Positions 8,901 to 16,520 of a DNA stretch of 64,000 nt are shown piece after piece. Within the stretch, counting starts at the first letter, position 1. Each line of letters begins with the position of its first letter. The notes beneath the pieces were generated by a model that was given only the letters and a program-made list of their open reading frames with translations, was not told the origin of the DNA and ran no database searches. This DNA comes from Skermanella mucosa (GTDB lineage: Bacteria > Pseudomonadota > Alphaproteobacteria > Azospirillales > Azospirillaceae), in contig NZ_CP086106.1 of assembly GCF_016765655.2 (NCBI RefSeq), positions 5,106,501 through 5,170,500 on the forward strand, read 5' to 3'. A program made the position numbers and the translations under genes.

Positions 8901-10677
8901 CAGGACCGGGGACAACGGGGTCCGGCGCCGCGGTGCCGGTCGCGAAGATCAGCGTGCCGCCCCACAGCAGGGCTTCCTGGCCCTTGATCGCGGGCTTGGA
9001 ATAGCGCTCGTACCTGGCCTGCTCCGGCTCCAGCCGGGTGCCGAGCACATCGATATACTGGACGTAGAGGTTGCGGTCGCCGCCGGAGTCACCCTGGTCG
9101 TTGTCGTAGCGGACCTCCACCTTGCGCGGATCGGCGCCTGCGGGGAGCTTGAAGACGATGTCCTGCCACTGGCCGAGCTTGTGGGACGCCTGCACCGAGG
9201 CGGTCTGGCCGATCTTCTGGCCGTCCACGAAGAGGCTGAAGGTCGGCGCGCCCTTGTAGCTGTCGCCGGAGGCGCGCACGACGATGTCCGTGCCGGCGGC
9301 CCTGGCGAGCTGGACGTCCACCGTCTTGTAGGTCGCGGCGGAGTCGTGGCTGGACGCCTCGACCGACTGGGCCGCGACGGTCAGCGCGAAGCTGTCGGAG
9401 AAGGCGGCCGGCAGGATCATCTGGAGCCCGGCCAGGTCGGCCGGCTGAAGGATCCAGTTGCCGTCGTCGTCGCGCGCGCCCGCGGTGAAGGTGACCCCTT
9501 GCGGGACCTCGCTGATCATCACCGTAAGGTTTTCGGAACCGTCAAAGTCGATCAGGTTCGCGGAAATATCGATGGGCACTGCTGTCGGCTCCGTGGGCTT
9601 CACTTCGGCTCGAAGGGTGCCGGCGACGGAGAGCAGGGGTCTGTCCGCCACGGCCGAGACCTCGACGGACACGGTACCTGTGGTGGTGCCGTTCTTCCCG
9701 TCGCTCAAGCTGTAGGTAAAACTATCCCGGCCGCTCCAATAATCCTTCGGGATATAGGTCAGCGTCCCGTCGGCATTGATGGTAACCATGCCGTTGGCGG
9801 GCTGCCCCACGCCCGTCAGGTGCATGCTCTCCCCGGCGGGCACCGTGTCGTCGGCCAACACGTCGATGACGACCGGGGTTCCCTCCTTCGTGTCGGCGTG
9901 ATCCGGCGCCGCGACGGGCACCAGGTCCTTGAGATCGACGGTGCCGTCGGCGAACTTCAGCTTCTCGATCCCGTCCAGCCGATCGCTCGATCCGCGGCCG
10001 GTCACGGTGACCGTGCCGTCGGTCTCGGCGGTCACGGCATAATCGGCGCGATCGAAAAGATAACCGGCCGTGTCGATCCCGGCGCCGCCCTCCAGGACGT
10101 TGCCGCCGGTGCCGCCGTGGAGCAGATCGTCGCCGTCGCCGCCCTTCAGGACGTCGTCGCCGCTGCGGAGCCAGGCGGGGGACCGGACAGCCGGATACTT
10201 GGCGGTATCGAACACCAGGGCGCCGCCCCACATCATGCCGGACTGGCCGGCCTGGACCTTGGTGCCCCGGTCATAGACCGACTGGTCCGGCGTCAGCGTC
10301 ACGCCGTTCACCTCGATGCTGTCGATCCAGAGATTGCGGTCCTTGCCGGCCGATGAGCCGCCCAGGTCGTTGACATATTCGATCCGGATCCGGGAGGCGC
10401 TGGACAGGCCCAGCCGCGAGAACGCGAACTCCTGCCAGGCACCGTCGCCGTGGACCGCCGTGACCGTGACTTCGCCCAGGAAGACCTTGTCGGCCCAGAC
10501 CCGCATCTTCGGCGCCCCCTGGTAGAGGTCCGCCGACGCCTTGACGCGCAGGCTGAAAGGCTCGGTCACCGTCGCCGGCGTCCCGTCGCCCCAGATCGTG
10601 TCGTTGCCCTGGCCACCGGTGAGGACATTGTCGCCACCGGTGCCGACGAGGGTCTGGCCAGCCAATTGAGCAGTCAT
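5944..10677 (-). CDS. Giant secreted RTX protein with carbohydrate-binding-like modules and a YetA/PcRGLX-like core
   Basis: 1577 residues from ATG 10677 (AAGG 10 bases upstream). Order: short RTX stretch (GTGGDNVLTGGQGNDT, about 11-26); module 1 (about 32-147); RTX repeats (about 160-195); cadherin/Ig-like regions (about 245-450); module 2 (about 455-580) and module 3 (about 605-720). All three modules end with DRNL(W/Y) plus a following WGG-x-L-(V/I)-F block, like Ca-dependent xylan-binding domains. Next comes a RIFT-barrel-like region (VPVQLDVKATHEDGSVRHA) and a long helical core to about 1400, resembling PcRGLX/YetA-type polysaccharide lyase architecture. The end carries RTX nonapeptides (GGxGxDxx) and a C-terminal secretion-type tail. 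No signal peptide is present, so type I secretion is inferred. Catalytic activity is unproven. No transporter genes adjoin it. Confidence 0.8.
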   Translation of the reverse strand: MTAQLAGQTLVGTGGDNVLTGGQGNDTIWGDGTPATVTEPFSLRVKASADLYQGAPKMRVWADKVFLGEVTVTAVHGDGAWQEFAFSRLGLSSASRIRIEYVNDLGGSSAGKDRNLWIDSIEVNGVTLTPDQSVYDRGTKVQAGQSGMMWGGALVFDTAKYPAVRSPAWLRSGDDVLKGGDGDDLLHGGTGGNVLEGGAGIDTAGYLFDRADYAVTAETDGTVTVTGRGSSDRLDGIEKLKFADGTVDLKDLVPVAAPDHADTKEGTPVVIDVLADDTVPAGESMHLTGVGQPANGMVTINADGTLTYIPKDYWSGRDSFTYSLSDGKNGTTTGTVSVEVSAVADRPLLSVAGTLRAEVKPTEPTAVPIDISANLIDFDGSENLTVMISEVPQGVTFTAGARDDDGNWILQPADLAGLQMILPAAFSDSFALTVAAQSVEASSHDSAATYKTVDVQLARAAGTDIVVRASGDSYKGAPTFSLFVDGQKIGQTASVQASHKLGQWQDIVFKLPAGADPRKVEVRYDNDQGDSGGDRNLYVQYIDVLGTRLEPEQARYERYSKPAIKGQEALLWGGTLIFATGTAAPDPVVPGPGPGSGSGGSGGSGSGTITVKASGDVAGGVPPQFDLYVDGMKIGATTPVTASHANGQWQTYGFTPPSGTTAQSKIELRYTNDSSSQGDRNLYVDYIEVNGTRLQAEDAVYSRTGLTTITGAEALKWGGALVFNGAPVAIVPAVIQVKATGPVVKAPDLAEPAKAGEIVALQLQNDGDKAEPAGEVSFGHVFKQGDLGPGKYLVAVINGREVPVQLDVKATHEDGSVRHAIVTVAQPALAAGAKVDLMLKAASAPPAGAAIRPADILDEGYDVDVVLNLKNADGTVTKFTVDAAAELAKAAAAGTLTTWMSGPLASEYRLVKQINDHLGVTLDIRAFKDGSVRTDVTLGVESSYTPGVQNFYNYDIQVLDHGTVAYAKTDIAHYRNTRWHKEIWSGDEPDIHVAYDVGYLQATGAVPSIDSSLGVLAGSIPLPSGANTEPLGNAMIYKKMSDVGGRGDIGIMPVWNARYLASQDAEAMKTMLANADAAGSIPWHYRDEETGEYLRIDQHPKLWMDGRTNWAEFGSDGLTNGFARGTAVGWEMDTAHQPALSYLPYLVTGSQYYLDELLAQTSYSIGAYAPHYRGYGEGFLDFDQVRGRAWTWRNMNDTAYITPDDHEMKTYFVDMLESNLDNLVERYITKGAMDKYGEIEGFFRHDMWPDGDLLVWQSDFVALVLGSIAERGSAQAAELLKWMDGFTSGRFIHGDDGFDPRFGAAYVLKVNAPANGPVYTTWSDLFKGSFGSSPSVPAEGIMGTPTSPYGYAANAKAAVAAIFSAIQSPDAMEAFGFLTKSIVQAKGAPSFYYDPTWNVAPKLSDGSYLTFDNIRITSSSGKQTLTGSDKNELIHGSLGDDTVTGGKGIDILFGAEGDDILKGGAGDDFLYGGTGNDRLSGGPGDDYLKGNSGDDTFVFDSEAGGRNRIGDFNEHGADILEIAADLNGNGLRTAAQVIGTATHDADGNAVLHLGSGIEIILLGLSASELKADMIHMT

Positions 10678-11036
10678 GATACGGATACCTTGGATGAAAA
10701 CTTTGCTGCGGCGCATCGCAAGCGCCTCAAGTCAATCCAAGGCTATTCGCACGGACTTAATGATCAGTAAAAGCATTAGTACTTTAAAATCGTAACCTGT
10801 TGTACATGGTGTATACAAAGTTAATTATGTAGTCCCTTTTGTGTCCTTATCTGTATTGATTTACTCCGGTAATTACCGCATTTTGTCATACAGCTTTACG
10901 CGCTGATTCCGTGCAATTTCGAAGTAAAGTCGAACCGGAGGGACTTCGGCTGGGATCACCGCACTCTTCAGGCCGCAACCTTCGATAGGGTCACCGGCGG
11001 CGTGGAATCGCCTCGCCCGCGTTCCGCTGGCCGTGA
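10678..11036 (-). promoter_or_regulatory. AT-rich upstream region of the RTX gene with a palindrome
   Basis: The bases from about 10760 to 10900 are far more AT-rich than the surroundings. They contain an inverted repeat TTGTACA-TGGTG-TATACAA at about 10799-10817, a plausible regulator site for the RTX gene. The protein it would bind is unknown. Confidence 0.35.
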
Positions 11037-11124
11037 TGCGTTGGGCCACGGCCCAACCTAAGGTTCGATGCAGGGCGAAGGTGATGCGGATCGTCGATCG
11101 TTGCTGGGGCTGCGGCCCAACGCA
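11037..11124. repeat. Dispersed palindromic repeat, copy 2
   Basis: Same arrangement as the element at 743-831: TGCGTTGGGCC arm, GATGCAGGGCG spacer and a CGGCCCAACGCA arm. The right arm is partly degenerate. The stretch 11125-11640 beyond it holds only short open frames without recognisable content, and I see no gene there. Confidence 0.7.
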
Positions 11125-11653
11125 TCGGTCCGGCTGGCCCGGTCGGGTCAACCTGATCGGGTACCGCTCCAGGCCAATTCGACCGCACGAGGCCGCCGCT
11201 GTCGAAGCCGGCGAGGCGGCGCTGTCAGGCGCACGGGAACTGGATTGCGACTTCACGCCGCAGGCGGCTGTCAGCAGCCCGATCAAGGTCGGCAGGTAAG
11301 CAGCCGGAACGACGCCGACCTACCCGACCGAGGCCGACCAGAACCGCTGGTCCGCCGCACGATACTGACGGCCACCGAGCGGTTCGACGATGGCTCCCGA
11401 CAGGCGACGTGCGTCCAACCTGTTGCTGAACGGTCTGGCGGTGCCCCGGAAAGCGGGATTCAAAAGCTGGAACGACCACGGTCCGCAAGGTTCCGGCCGA
11501 CAAAGGGCGCAGCAAACGCTTCCCGCACACTATCGGAAGGGGTATATTGCGCGACCGGAGGGACAGATGGGCGGTCTATCTGGGAAATGTCGATGCAATG
11601 TGCGGAATCACTGGCAATAGACGTTTGCCGCCGATCCGCCGGAGAGAAATTCC

Positions 11654-12100
11654 ATGACGACCCTGACTCGGGAGGAGTTGGTTCTGGCGACCCTCGCCAG
11701 TCAGCCCGCCGCGTGGTACCAGCCCATTCACGTCCAAAAGCTGTTCTTCCTGATCGATCAGAATTGCGCCGACATGATCGGAGGCCGGAAATTCGATTTC
11801 CGGCCCTACAATTTCGGCCCCTTCGACCGAACGGTCTATGACACGCTGGATGGACTGTCCTTACAGGGATGCGTGATCACGCGCGGCCAGATCGGTGTGG
11901 ATTATCGGGAATATCACCTGACCGAAGACGGTGCTGCGCGGGGTCGGATGGCGCAAGGCCGTCTGCCGGGACCGGTGCGGGACTATATCGACCGGTTGGT
12001 GCCATGGGCGTTGAGCAGTTCTTTCGATCAGATCGTGGAAGCGGTTTATGAAAAGTATCCGGATATGCGCGCCAACAGCATCTATCGCTCCCGGATTTGA
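11654..12100 (+). CDS. SocA/Panacea-like (DUF4065-type) protein
   Basis: 148 residues with GGAGAG 8 bases before the ATG. The N-terminal half follows the SocA/Panacea-like pattern: IHVQKLFFLID (about 26-36), then FDFRPYNFGPFDRTVYDTLDGL (about 47-68), then YHLTEDG. The C-terminal SFDQIVEAVYEKYPDM is a conserved-looking helix. Relatives serve as antitoxins, or as adaptors that hand a partner to a protease, as SocA does with ClpXP in Caulobacter. The next gene, 17 bases downstream on the same strand, encodes a proteasome-like hydrolase, so a joint function is likely. The assignment is from motif recall, and the exact subfamily is uncertain. Confidence 0.6.
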   Translation: MTTLTREELVLATLASQPAAWYQPIHVQKLFFLIDQNCADMIGGRKFDFRPYNFGPFDRTVYDTLDGLSLQGCVITRGQIGVDYREYHLTEDGAARGRMAQGRLPGPVRDYIDRLVPWALSSSFDQIVEAVYEKYPDMRANSIYRSRI

Positions 12101-12117
12101 GTTCGAGTGACGGCATC

Positions 12118-12864
12118 ATGACGGTCGCTATCGGGATGTATTGCGTGGACGGCGCCGTGATCGTCACCGACAGCGCCCTGACGACCGGCGGTCCGGAGCA
12201 GGACGGCGCGACTTCGGAAATGCGCGGACCCAAGGTCCACAAGCTGAACGACCACGCGATCTTTGCCTATGCGGGCGATTATTCGCTGGCCGAGCGTATC
12301 CGGCGTCGGATCGAAGGCCTCTTGGACACCTGGATGAAGGAAGCGCCCGACGGTCTGGAATTGGCGGACATGATCAGTGGCGATCTCCAAGGCTATTTTG
12401 AAAAGCGCCGGAAAGACGCGATGCATGGCAGCGCCTCCGTCATGCTGGCTTTCGAAATCAATGGGCGCATCGAATTGGTCACCTTCGGCGGGCAGTTCAT
12501 TCCGACCCACTACTCCAGAGGGACGTTTTATGTGGCGATGGGGACGGGCAAGAAGATCGCCGACCCCGCCATGTCCTTTCTTCAGGTCGCTTGCGACATC
12601 AAGGAATTGCGGGTGGACGACGCGGTGGTGCTGGCGATGCTGGTCGCCACGCAGGTGATCATCGCCAATCCCGGCGGCGTTCGCGGTCCCCTTCAGGTGC
12701 AATATCTGAAACGGACGGACAGCGGTTTCGAACACGTCGTCCTTGACGATCTTTCGGAACTCAACACCAAGATCAAGCAGATCAACGACCGGATTCGGAC
12801 CGCGATCTTCGAGTCCGGCGTGCCCGCCAAGGCTGCTCCGATGCCGGAGTTCAATGATCGATGA
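12118..12864 (+). CDS. Proteasome beta-subunit-like Ntn hydrolase
   Basis: 248 residues from ATG 12118. After Met removal the chain starts TVAIGMYCVDGAVIVTDS, placing Thr1, Gly5, Asp10 and Asp17 exactly as in 20S beta subunits and HslV. KVHKLNDHAIFAYAG gives Lys38 and Gly52, the equivalents of Lys33 and Gly47 shifted by a 5-residue insertion. Later blocks (SVMLAFEINGRIELVTFGG, FYVAMGTGKKIADPAMSFL, DDAVVLAMLVATQVIIA) follow the same sandwich fold. The usual Asp166/Ser169 pair is not clear. A TTG at 12097 would add a short propeptide. It is not HslV (no HslU nearby) and not the actinobacterial proteasome. It probably forms an operon with the SocA-like gene. Confidence 0.7.
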   Translation: MTVAIGMYCVDGAVIVTDSALTTGGPEQDGATSEMRGPKVHKLNDHAIFAYAGDYSLAERIRRRIEGLLDTWMKEAPDGLELADMISGDLQGYFEKRRKDAMHGSASVMLAFEINGRIELVTFGGQFIPTHYSRGTFYVAMGTGKKIADPAMSFLQVACDIKELRVDDAVVLAMLVATQVIIANPGGVRGPLQVQYLKRTDSGFEHVVLDDLSELNTKIKQINDRIRTAIFESGVPAKAAPMPEFNDR

Positions 12865-12908
12865 CCTTGATCGGCGACGCCACGATGCCGGCCTGACGCC
12901 TTCCGGGC

Positions 12909-13829
12909 TCACCGGTGGGACAGGGCCTCCTCCCGTGCCCGCCCGGGGGCGGACTCGCCGCTACCCGTCGCCTCCGCGACCCGCTCTTCCGGCACGAACA
13001 GGTAGTTGCAATTGTCGGGATGGTAGGGCACGTCGTAATCGGTCGTTTCCAGCAATCCGGCGTCAGGCATCATCCGGAACGAGCGGTAGCCCCGGTCCGC
13101 GTTCTGGCGCAGCAGCCGCTCGACCGCGGCGGCGCGCCGGTCCCGGATCCCGGCCGCCACCGGGCCGTCGCGGCCGATCGGATCGACCGTGTAGGGCAGT
13201 ATCTCGATCAGGACGTAGGGGCGGTGGCGCCGCACGGTGCGCTCCAGGCCGTCCAGCACGTCGGCCTCGGCGCCCTCGACGTCGACTTTCAGGATGCCCA
13301 CGTCGTCCAGGCCCAGTTCCTCGATCACGGCGTCTCCGACCCGCAGGGGGACGAGGCGCGCGTGGGGCTGCCAGTCCGGCGGCCAGAAGCCCTGGACCGT
13401 GGTGGCGCGCGGGTCGCCCGGATGCTCGCTGGTCATGGTGGCGAAGCGGTCGGCGTCCGACAGCCCGATCGGCAGGATCTTGAACGTGTCGAGCCGATTG
13501 ATCGAGACGAGCTGGTCGAGATAGTGCAGGCACAGGGGCTGCACCTCGAACCCGACATAGGCGCGTTCGCGGTCGTGGCGGGCGACCTTCAGCAGCGTCT
13601 GGCCGAAATTGGCGCCCACGTCCACGAAACAGCCCGGGCGCAGGTCGAGCAGCCGCGCGATCATCCGCTCGACGATCGGTTCGTGCAGGGTCAGGTTGCC
13701 TAGCCCCTGGCCGTCGATCACCGGGACCTTCAAGCCAGCGACGCCGTCCGCGATGTCGAACCGGCAATGGTAGCGCAGGAAGGACGACGACAGGATCGCC
13801 AGCTTGACACGATCGGCGAGGCTCTTCAT
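12909..13829 (-). CDS. FkbM family SAM-dependent methyltransferase
   Basis: About 306 residues. The SAM-binding motif I is FVDVGANFGQT (about residues 67-77). VGILKVDVEGAEADVLDGL (about 179-197) is the FkbM post-motif with the conserved acidic residues. Such enzymes O-methylate sugars of surface glycans or secondary metabolites. Start chosen at ATG 13829 (MKSLADRV); ATG 13847 and a more distant ATG are alternatives, none with a strong ribosome binding site. It is divergent from the exopolysaccharide operon, 329 bases away, and may modify that polymer. Confidence 0.8.
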   Translation of the reverse strand: MKSLADRVKLAILSSSFLRYHCRFDIADGVAGLKVPVIDGQGLGNLTLHEPIVERMIARLLDLRPGCFVDVGANFGQTLLKVARHDRERAYVGFEVQPLCLHYLDQLVSINRLDTFKILPIGLSDADRFATMTSEHPGDPRATTVQGFWPPDWQPHARLVPLRVGDAVIEELGLDDVGILKVDVEGAEADVLDGLERTVRRHRPYVLIEILPYTVDPIGRDGPVAAGIRDRRAAAVERLLRQNADRGYRSFRMMPDAGLLETTDYDVPYHPDNCNYLFVPEERVAEATGSGESAPGRAREEALSHR

Positions 13830-13847
13830 CACGGCATCCCATGGCAT

Positions 13848-14158
13848 GTTTTCGGCACGCCGACCTGATAGCGAAGCCCGCAGCCTGCCGAAAGGCCGGA
13901 AAGGGTGTAGCACGGATCGAAAGGGGTGTCGGCCAAGTAATTCCGAACCGGTCGGACACACCCTTGACGAAATCGGTGCGATGTTACGGAAGAACCGGTA
14001 CGCCAGTCCGACCGGTCACGCTTAGCCCTTTAGTGGTTGCCCGTACAGACCGTTGAAAAGCACTTGCTTAGATGATTGTTTTTCTATCGTTTTAGGGCGG
14101 GAACTCGGCAATTCGCCTAAAAAGCCGTCAGTTCTAAAGGGGTAAGTGGGGTGGAGGA
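13848..14158 (+). promoter_or_regulatory. Upstream region of the XrtA exopolysaccharide operon
   Basis: This 311-base divergent gap contains an AT-richer stretch (14060-14130) just before the first operon gene, the likely promoter area. I could not fix a convincing -10/-35 pair or a sigma-54 site. Confidence 0.35.
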
Positions 14159-14815
14159 ATGATCTCGCGCCGTTTTCGCGGTCGGCCGATAAATCTGGTG
14201 ACGGCATTCGCGTCGGCGTTCCTGGCCGTGGCCGGCCTGACGGCCTGCTCGTCCGCCGACAACCCGCCGGCCCCCGGCAGCGTCCAGGTCCAGCAACCGA
14301 CCACGCCGGATTATCGCATCGGGCCGCTCGACACGATCCAGATCTACGTGTGGCAGAGCCCGGAATTCTCCGTGACCGTCCCGGTGCGTCCCGACGGCCG
14401 GATCTCGACACCGCTGATCGAGGACCTGGAGGCGACGGGCAAGACGCCGACCCAGCTCGCCCGGGATGTCGAGGAGAAGCTGAAGGTCTATGTCCAGGAC
14501 CCGCTGGTGACGGTGATCGTCAGCGGCTTCGCCGGCCCGTTCGACCAGCAGGTCCGGGTCGTCGGCGAGGCGATCCAGCCCCGCGCCATCCCCTACCGCG
14601 CCAACATGACGATGCTCGACGTCATGATCGAGGTCGGCGGCCTGACCGAGTTCGCCTCGGGCAACCGGGCGGTGCTGGCGCGCGGCGGCGGCGCGGGTTC
14701 GGAGAAGGCCACCTTCAACGTGCGACTGGACGACCTGCTGCGCGACGGCGACATCCGGGCGAACGTGCCGGTGCTGCCCGGAGATGTGATCATCATTCCG
14801 CAAAGCTGGTTCTGA
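14159..14815 (+). CDS. Polysaccharide export lipoprotein, XrtA-system Wza/EpsE type
   Basis: 218 residues. A signal peptide ends in the lipobox LTAC (Cys30). The Poly_export domain begins DYRIGPLDTIQIYVWQSPEFS (about 50-70), with VRPDGRISTPLIEDL after it. A SLBB-like region follows (VRVVGEAIQPRAIPYRANMTMLDVMIEVGG, about 128-157), ending VLPGDVIIIP. It is anchored in the outer membrane and forms the exit for polymer. It is the first gene of the exosortase A operon and has a GGAGG close to the ATG. The length (about 200) fits the XrtA-linked subfamily rather than the longer Wza. Confidence 0.9.
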   Translation: MISRRFRGRPINLVTAFASAFLAVAGLTACSSADNPPAPGSVQVQQPTTPDYRIGPLDTIQIYVWQSPEFSVTVPVRPDGRISTPLIEDLEATGKTPTQLARDVEEKLKVYVQDPLVTVIVSGFAGPFDQQVRVVGEAIQPRAIPYRANMTMLDVMIEVGGLTEFASGNRAVLARGGGAGSEKATFNVRLDDLLRDGDIRANVPVLPGDVIIIPQSWF

Positions 14816-14885
14816 AGCTGGTTCTGGGGCAGCCGGTGCCGGGGCCTTCCCGACCCGGAACGCCAGGAGAAACCGGACGGTTCAC

Positions 14886-16463
14886 ATGAATGACCTGACC
14901 TTCAACCTCAAAGACCTGCTCCGCCACTACGCCTCCGAGACGTGGGCGCGGCGCTGGTGGGTGGTCGGCATCGTCTGGCTGGTCAGCCTGGCCGGCTGGC
15001 TGGTCGTGGCCAAGCTCCCGGACAGTTACAGCGCCGGCGCGCGCGTCTATGTCGATACCCAGAGCCTGCTGAACCCGCTGATGAAGGGCATGACCGTCCG
15101 GCCCGACGTGGAGCAGCAGGTCGAGATCATGCGGCGCACGCTGATCTCCCGGCCCAACCTGGAGCAGCTGCTGCGGCTGACCGACCTGGACCTGACGGTC
15201 GACAGCGAAGGTGCGCGCGAGGCGCTGCTGACCAACCTGGAGCAGCGGATCAGGTTCTTCGGCGAAGGCCGCCAGATCTTCAGCATCCAGTTCGAGGACA
15301 GCGACCCGAAGCTGGCCCATTCGGTCGTGCAGTCCATCCTCCAGATCTTCGTCGAGCAGAATGTCGGTGACAACCGGCGCGACATCGAGCGGACCCGGCG
15401 CTTCGTCGATACCCAGATCGCCGATTATGAGAAACGGCTGAGGGACTCGGAGGCCGCCGTATCGGACTTCCGCCGGATCAACGCGGAGGAGCTGCGCTAC
15501 AAGGACGTCGTCAACGGCCGGCTCCAGACGACCGAGTTCGACATCCGCCAGCTCGAGAACCAGCTCCAGTCGACGACCTGGCAGCGCGACCAGCTGCGCG
15601 CCCAGCTCGCCGCGACGCCGGAGACGCTGGCCGGGGCCGACGCCGCCCAGGCTGCGGCGGCCCTGGCGGCGACGCCGGCCGGCCAGCGGCTGGAGCAGCT
15701 CCGCCAGCAGCTCACCGACATGCGGCTGCGCTACACCGAGCAGAACCCGTCGGTCGCCAATCTCCGCCGCATGATCCAGCAGGCCGAGGCGGATGTCCGC
15801 CGGCAGTCCTCCTCCAGCTCGGTCCCCAACCCGATGCGCCAGCAACTGGAATCGGAGATCCAGCGCCTCGACTCCGAGATCGGAGGCCTGAACCGCCGGC
15901 TGGAGCTGCGCAACGAGGAACTGGCCGACCTGCGCGCCCGGCAGAACGAGGTTCCCGCGGTCGAGCTTCAGCTCGCCCAGATGAATCGCGACTACGGCGT
16001 GCTCCGAGAGAACTACGAGCAGCTGATCGAACGGCGCGAGTCGATCCGGATGGCGGAACGGCTGGACAGCCAGACCACCAACGTCGATTTCCGCGTGATC
16101 GATCCGCCGGTGGTGCCCAACCGGCCGAGCGGGCCTAACCGGATCCTGCTGTTCGGCGGCGTCCTGGCGGCGGCTTTCGCGGCGGCCCTGGGCGTCGTGT
16201 TCGTGCTGATCCAGCTGAAGGACAGCTTCACCAACGTCAATTCGCTTCGGGATACCTTCAACCTGCCCGTGCTGGGCAACGTCAGCATGGTCGAGTCGCC
16301 CCACCGCAGCCGCTGGCGGCTGCTGGAGGTGTCGGCCCTGGGCGGGTCGGTGGCGGTGCTGCTGGTCGTGTTCGCCGGCCTGATGATGCTGTACCAGCCG
16401 GGAGCGCCGAAGCCGACGCTGTCGGGCCTGGCCGGCGGCCTGTTCGAGCGTGGCGAGACCTGA
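14886..16463 (+). CDS. XrtA-system polysaccharide chain-length determinant (Wzz/EpsF-like)
   Basis: 525 residues. An N-terminal membrane helix (about 24-44) and a Wzz-type segment with PDSYSAGARVYVDTQSLL are followed by a long coiled coil (about 160-400). Two C-terminal membrane helices lie at about 419-441 and 478-502. Unlike many tyrosine kinase fusions, no ATPase domain follows; the kinase is the next gene. The protein sets polymer length and works with the kinase and export lipoprotein. The 70-base gap from the previous gene contains no terminator-like hairpin, which fits one transcript. Confidence 0.9.
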   Translation: MNDLTFNLKDLLRHYASETWARRWWVVGIVWLVSLAGWLVVAKLPDSYSAGARVYVDTQSLLNPLMKGMTVRPDVEQQVEIMRRTLISRPNLEQLLRLTDLDLTVDSEGAREALLTNLEQRIRFFGEGRQIFSIQFEDSDPKLAHSVVQSILQIFVEQNVGDNRRDIERTRRFVDTQIADYEKRLRDSEAAVSDFRRINAEELRYKDVVNGRLQTTEFDIRQLENQLQSTTWQRDQLRAQLAATPETLAGADAAQAAAALAATPAGQRLEQLRQQLTDMRLRYTEQNPSVANLRRMIQQAEADVRRQSSSSSVPNPMRQQLESEIQRLDSEIGGLNRRLELRNEELADLRARQNEVPAVELQLAQMNRDYGVLRENYEQLIERRESIRMAERLDSQTTNVDFRVIDPPVVPNRPSGPNRILLFGGVLAAAFAAALGVVFVLIQLKDSFTNVNSLRDTFNLPVLGNVSMVESPHRSRWRLLEVSALGGSVAVLLVVFAGLMMLYQPGAPKPTLSGLAGGLFERGET

Positions 16464-16520
16464 TCCCCGGCGGATGCCGCAAGACCGTTCGATCCCGGCG
16501 AAGCCGGGGGATGCCCGGAG

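Noticed and set aside
11125-11640. Short open frames between the repeat and the SocA-like gene
   Set aside because: No frame has a start with ribosome binding site or recognisable protein content.
14060-14100. A sigma-54-like TTG...TTGC pattern upstream of the XrtA operon
   Set aside because: The spacing and the GG/GC core do not match TGGCAC-N5-TTGC well enough, so it was not listed as a promoter.
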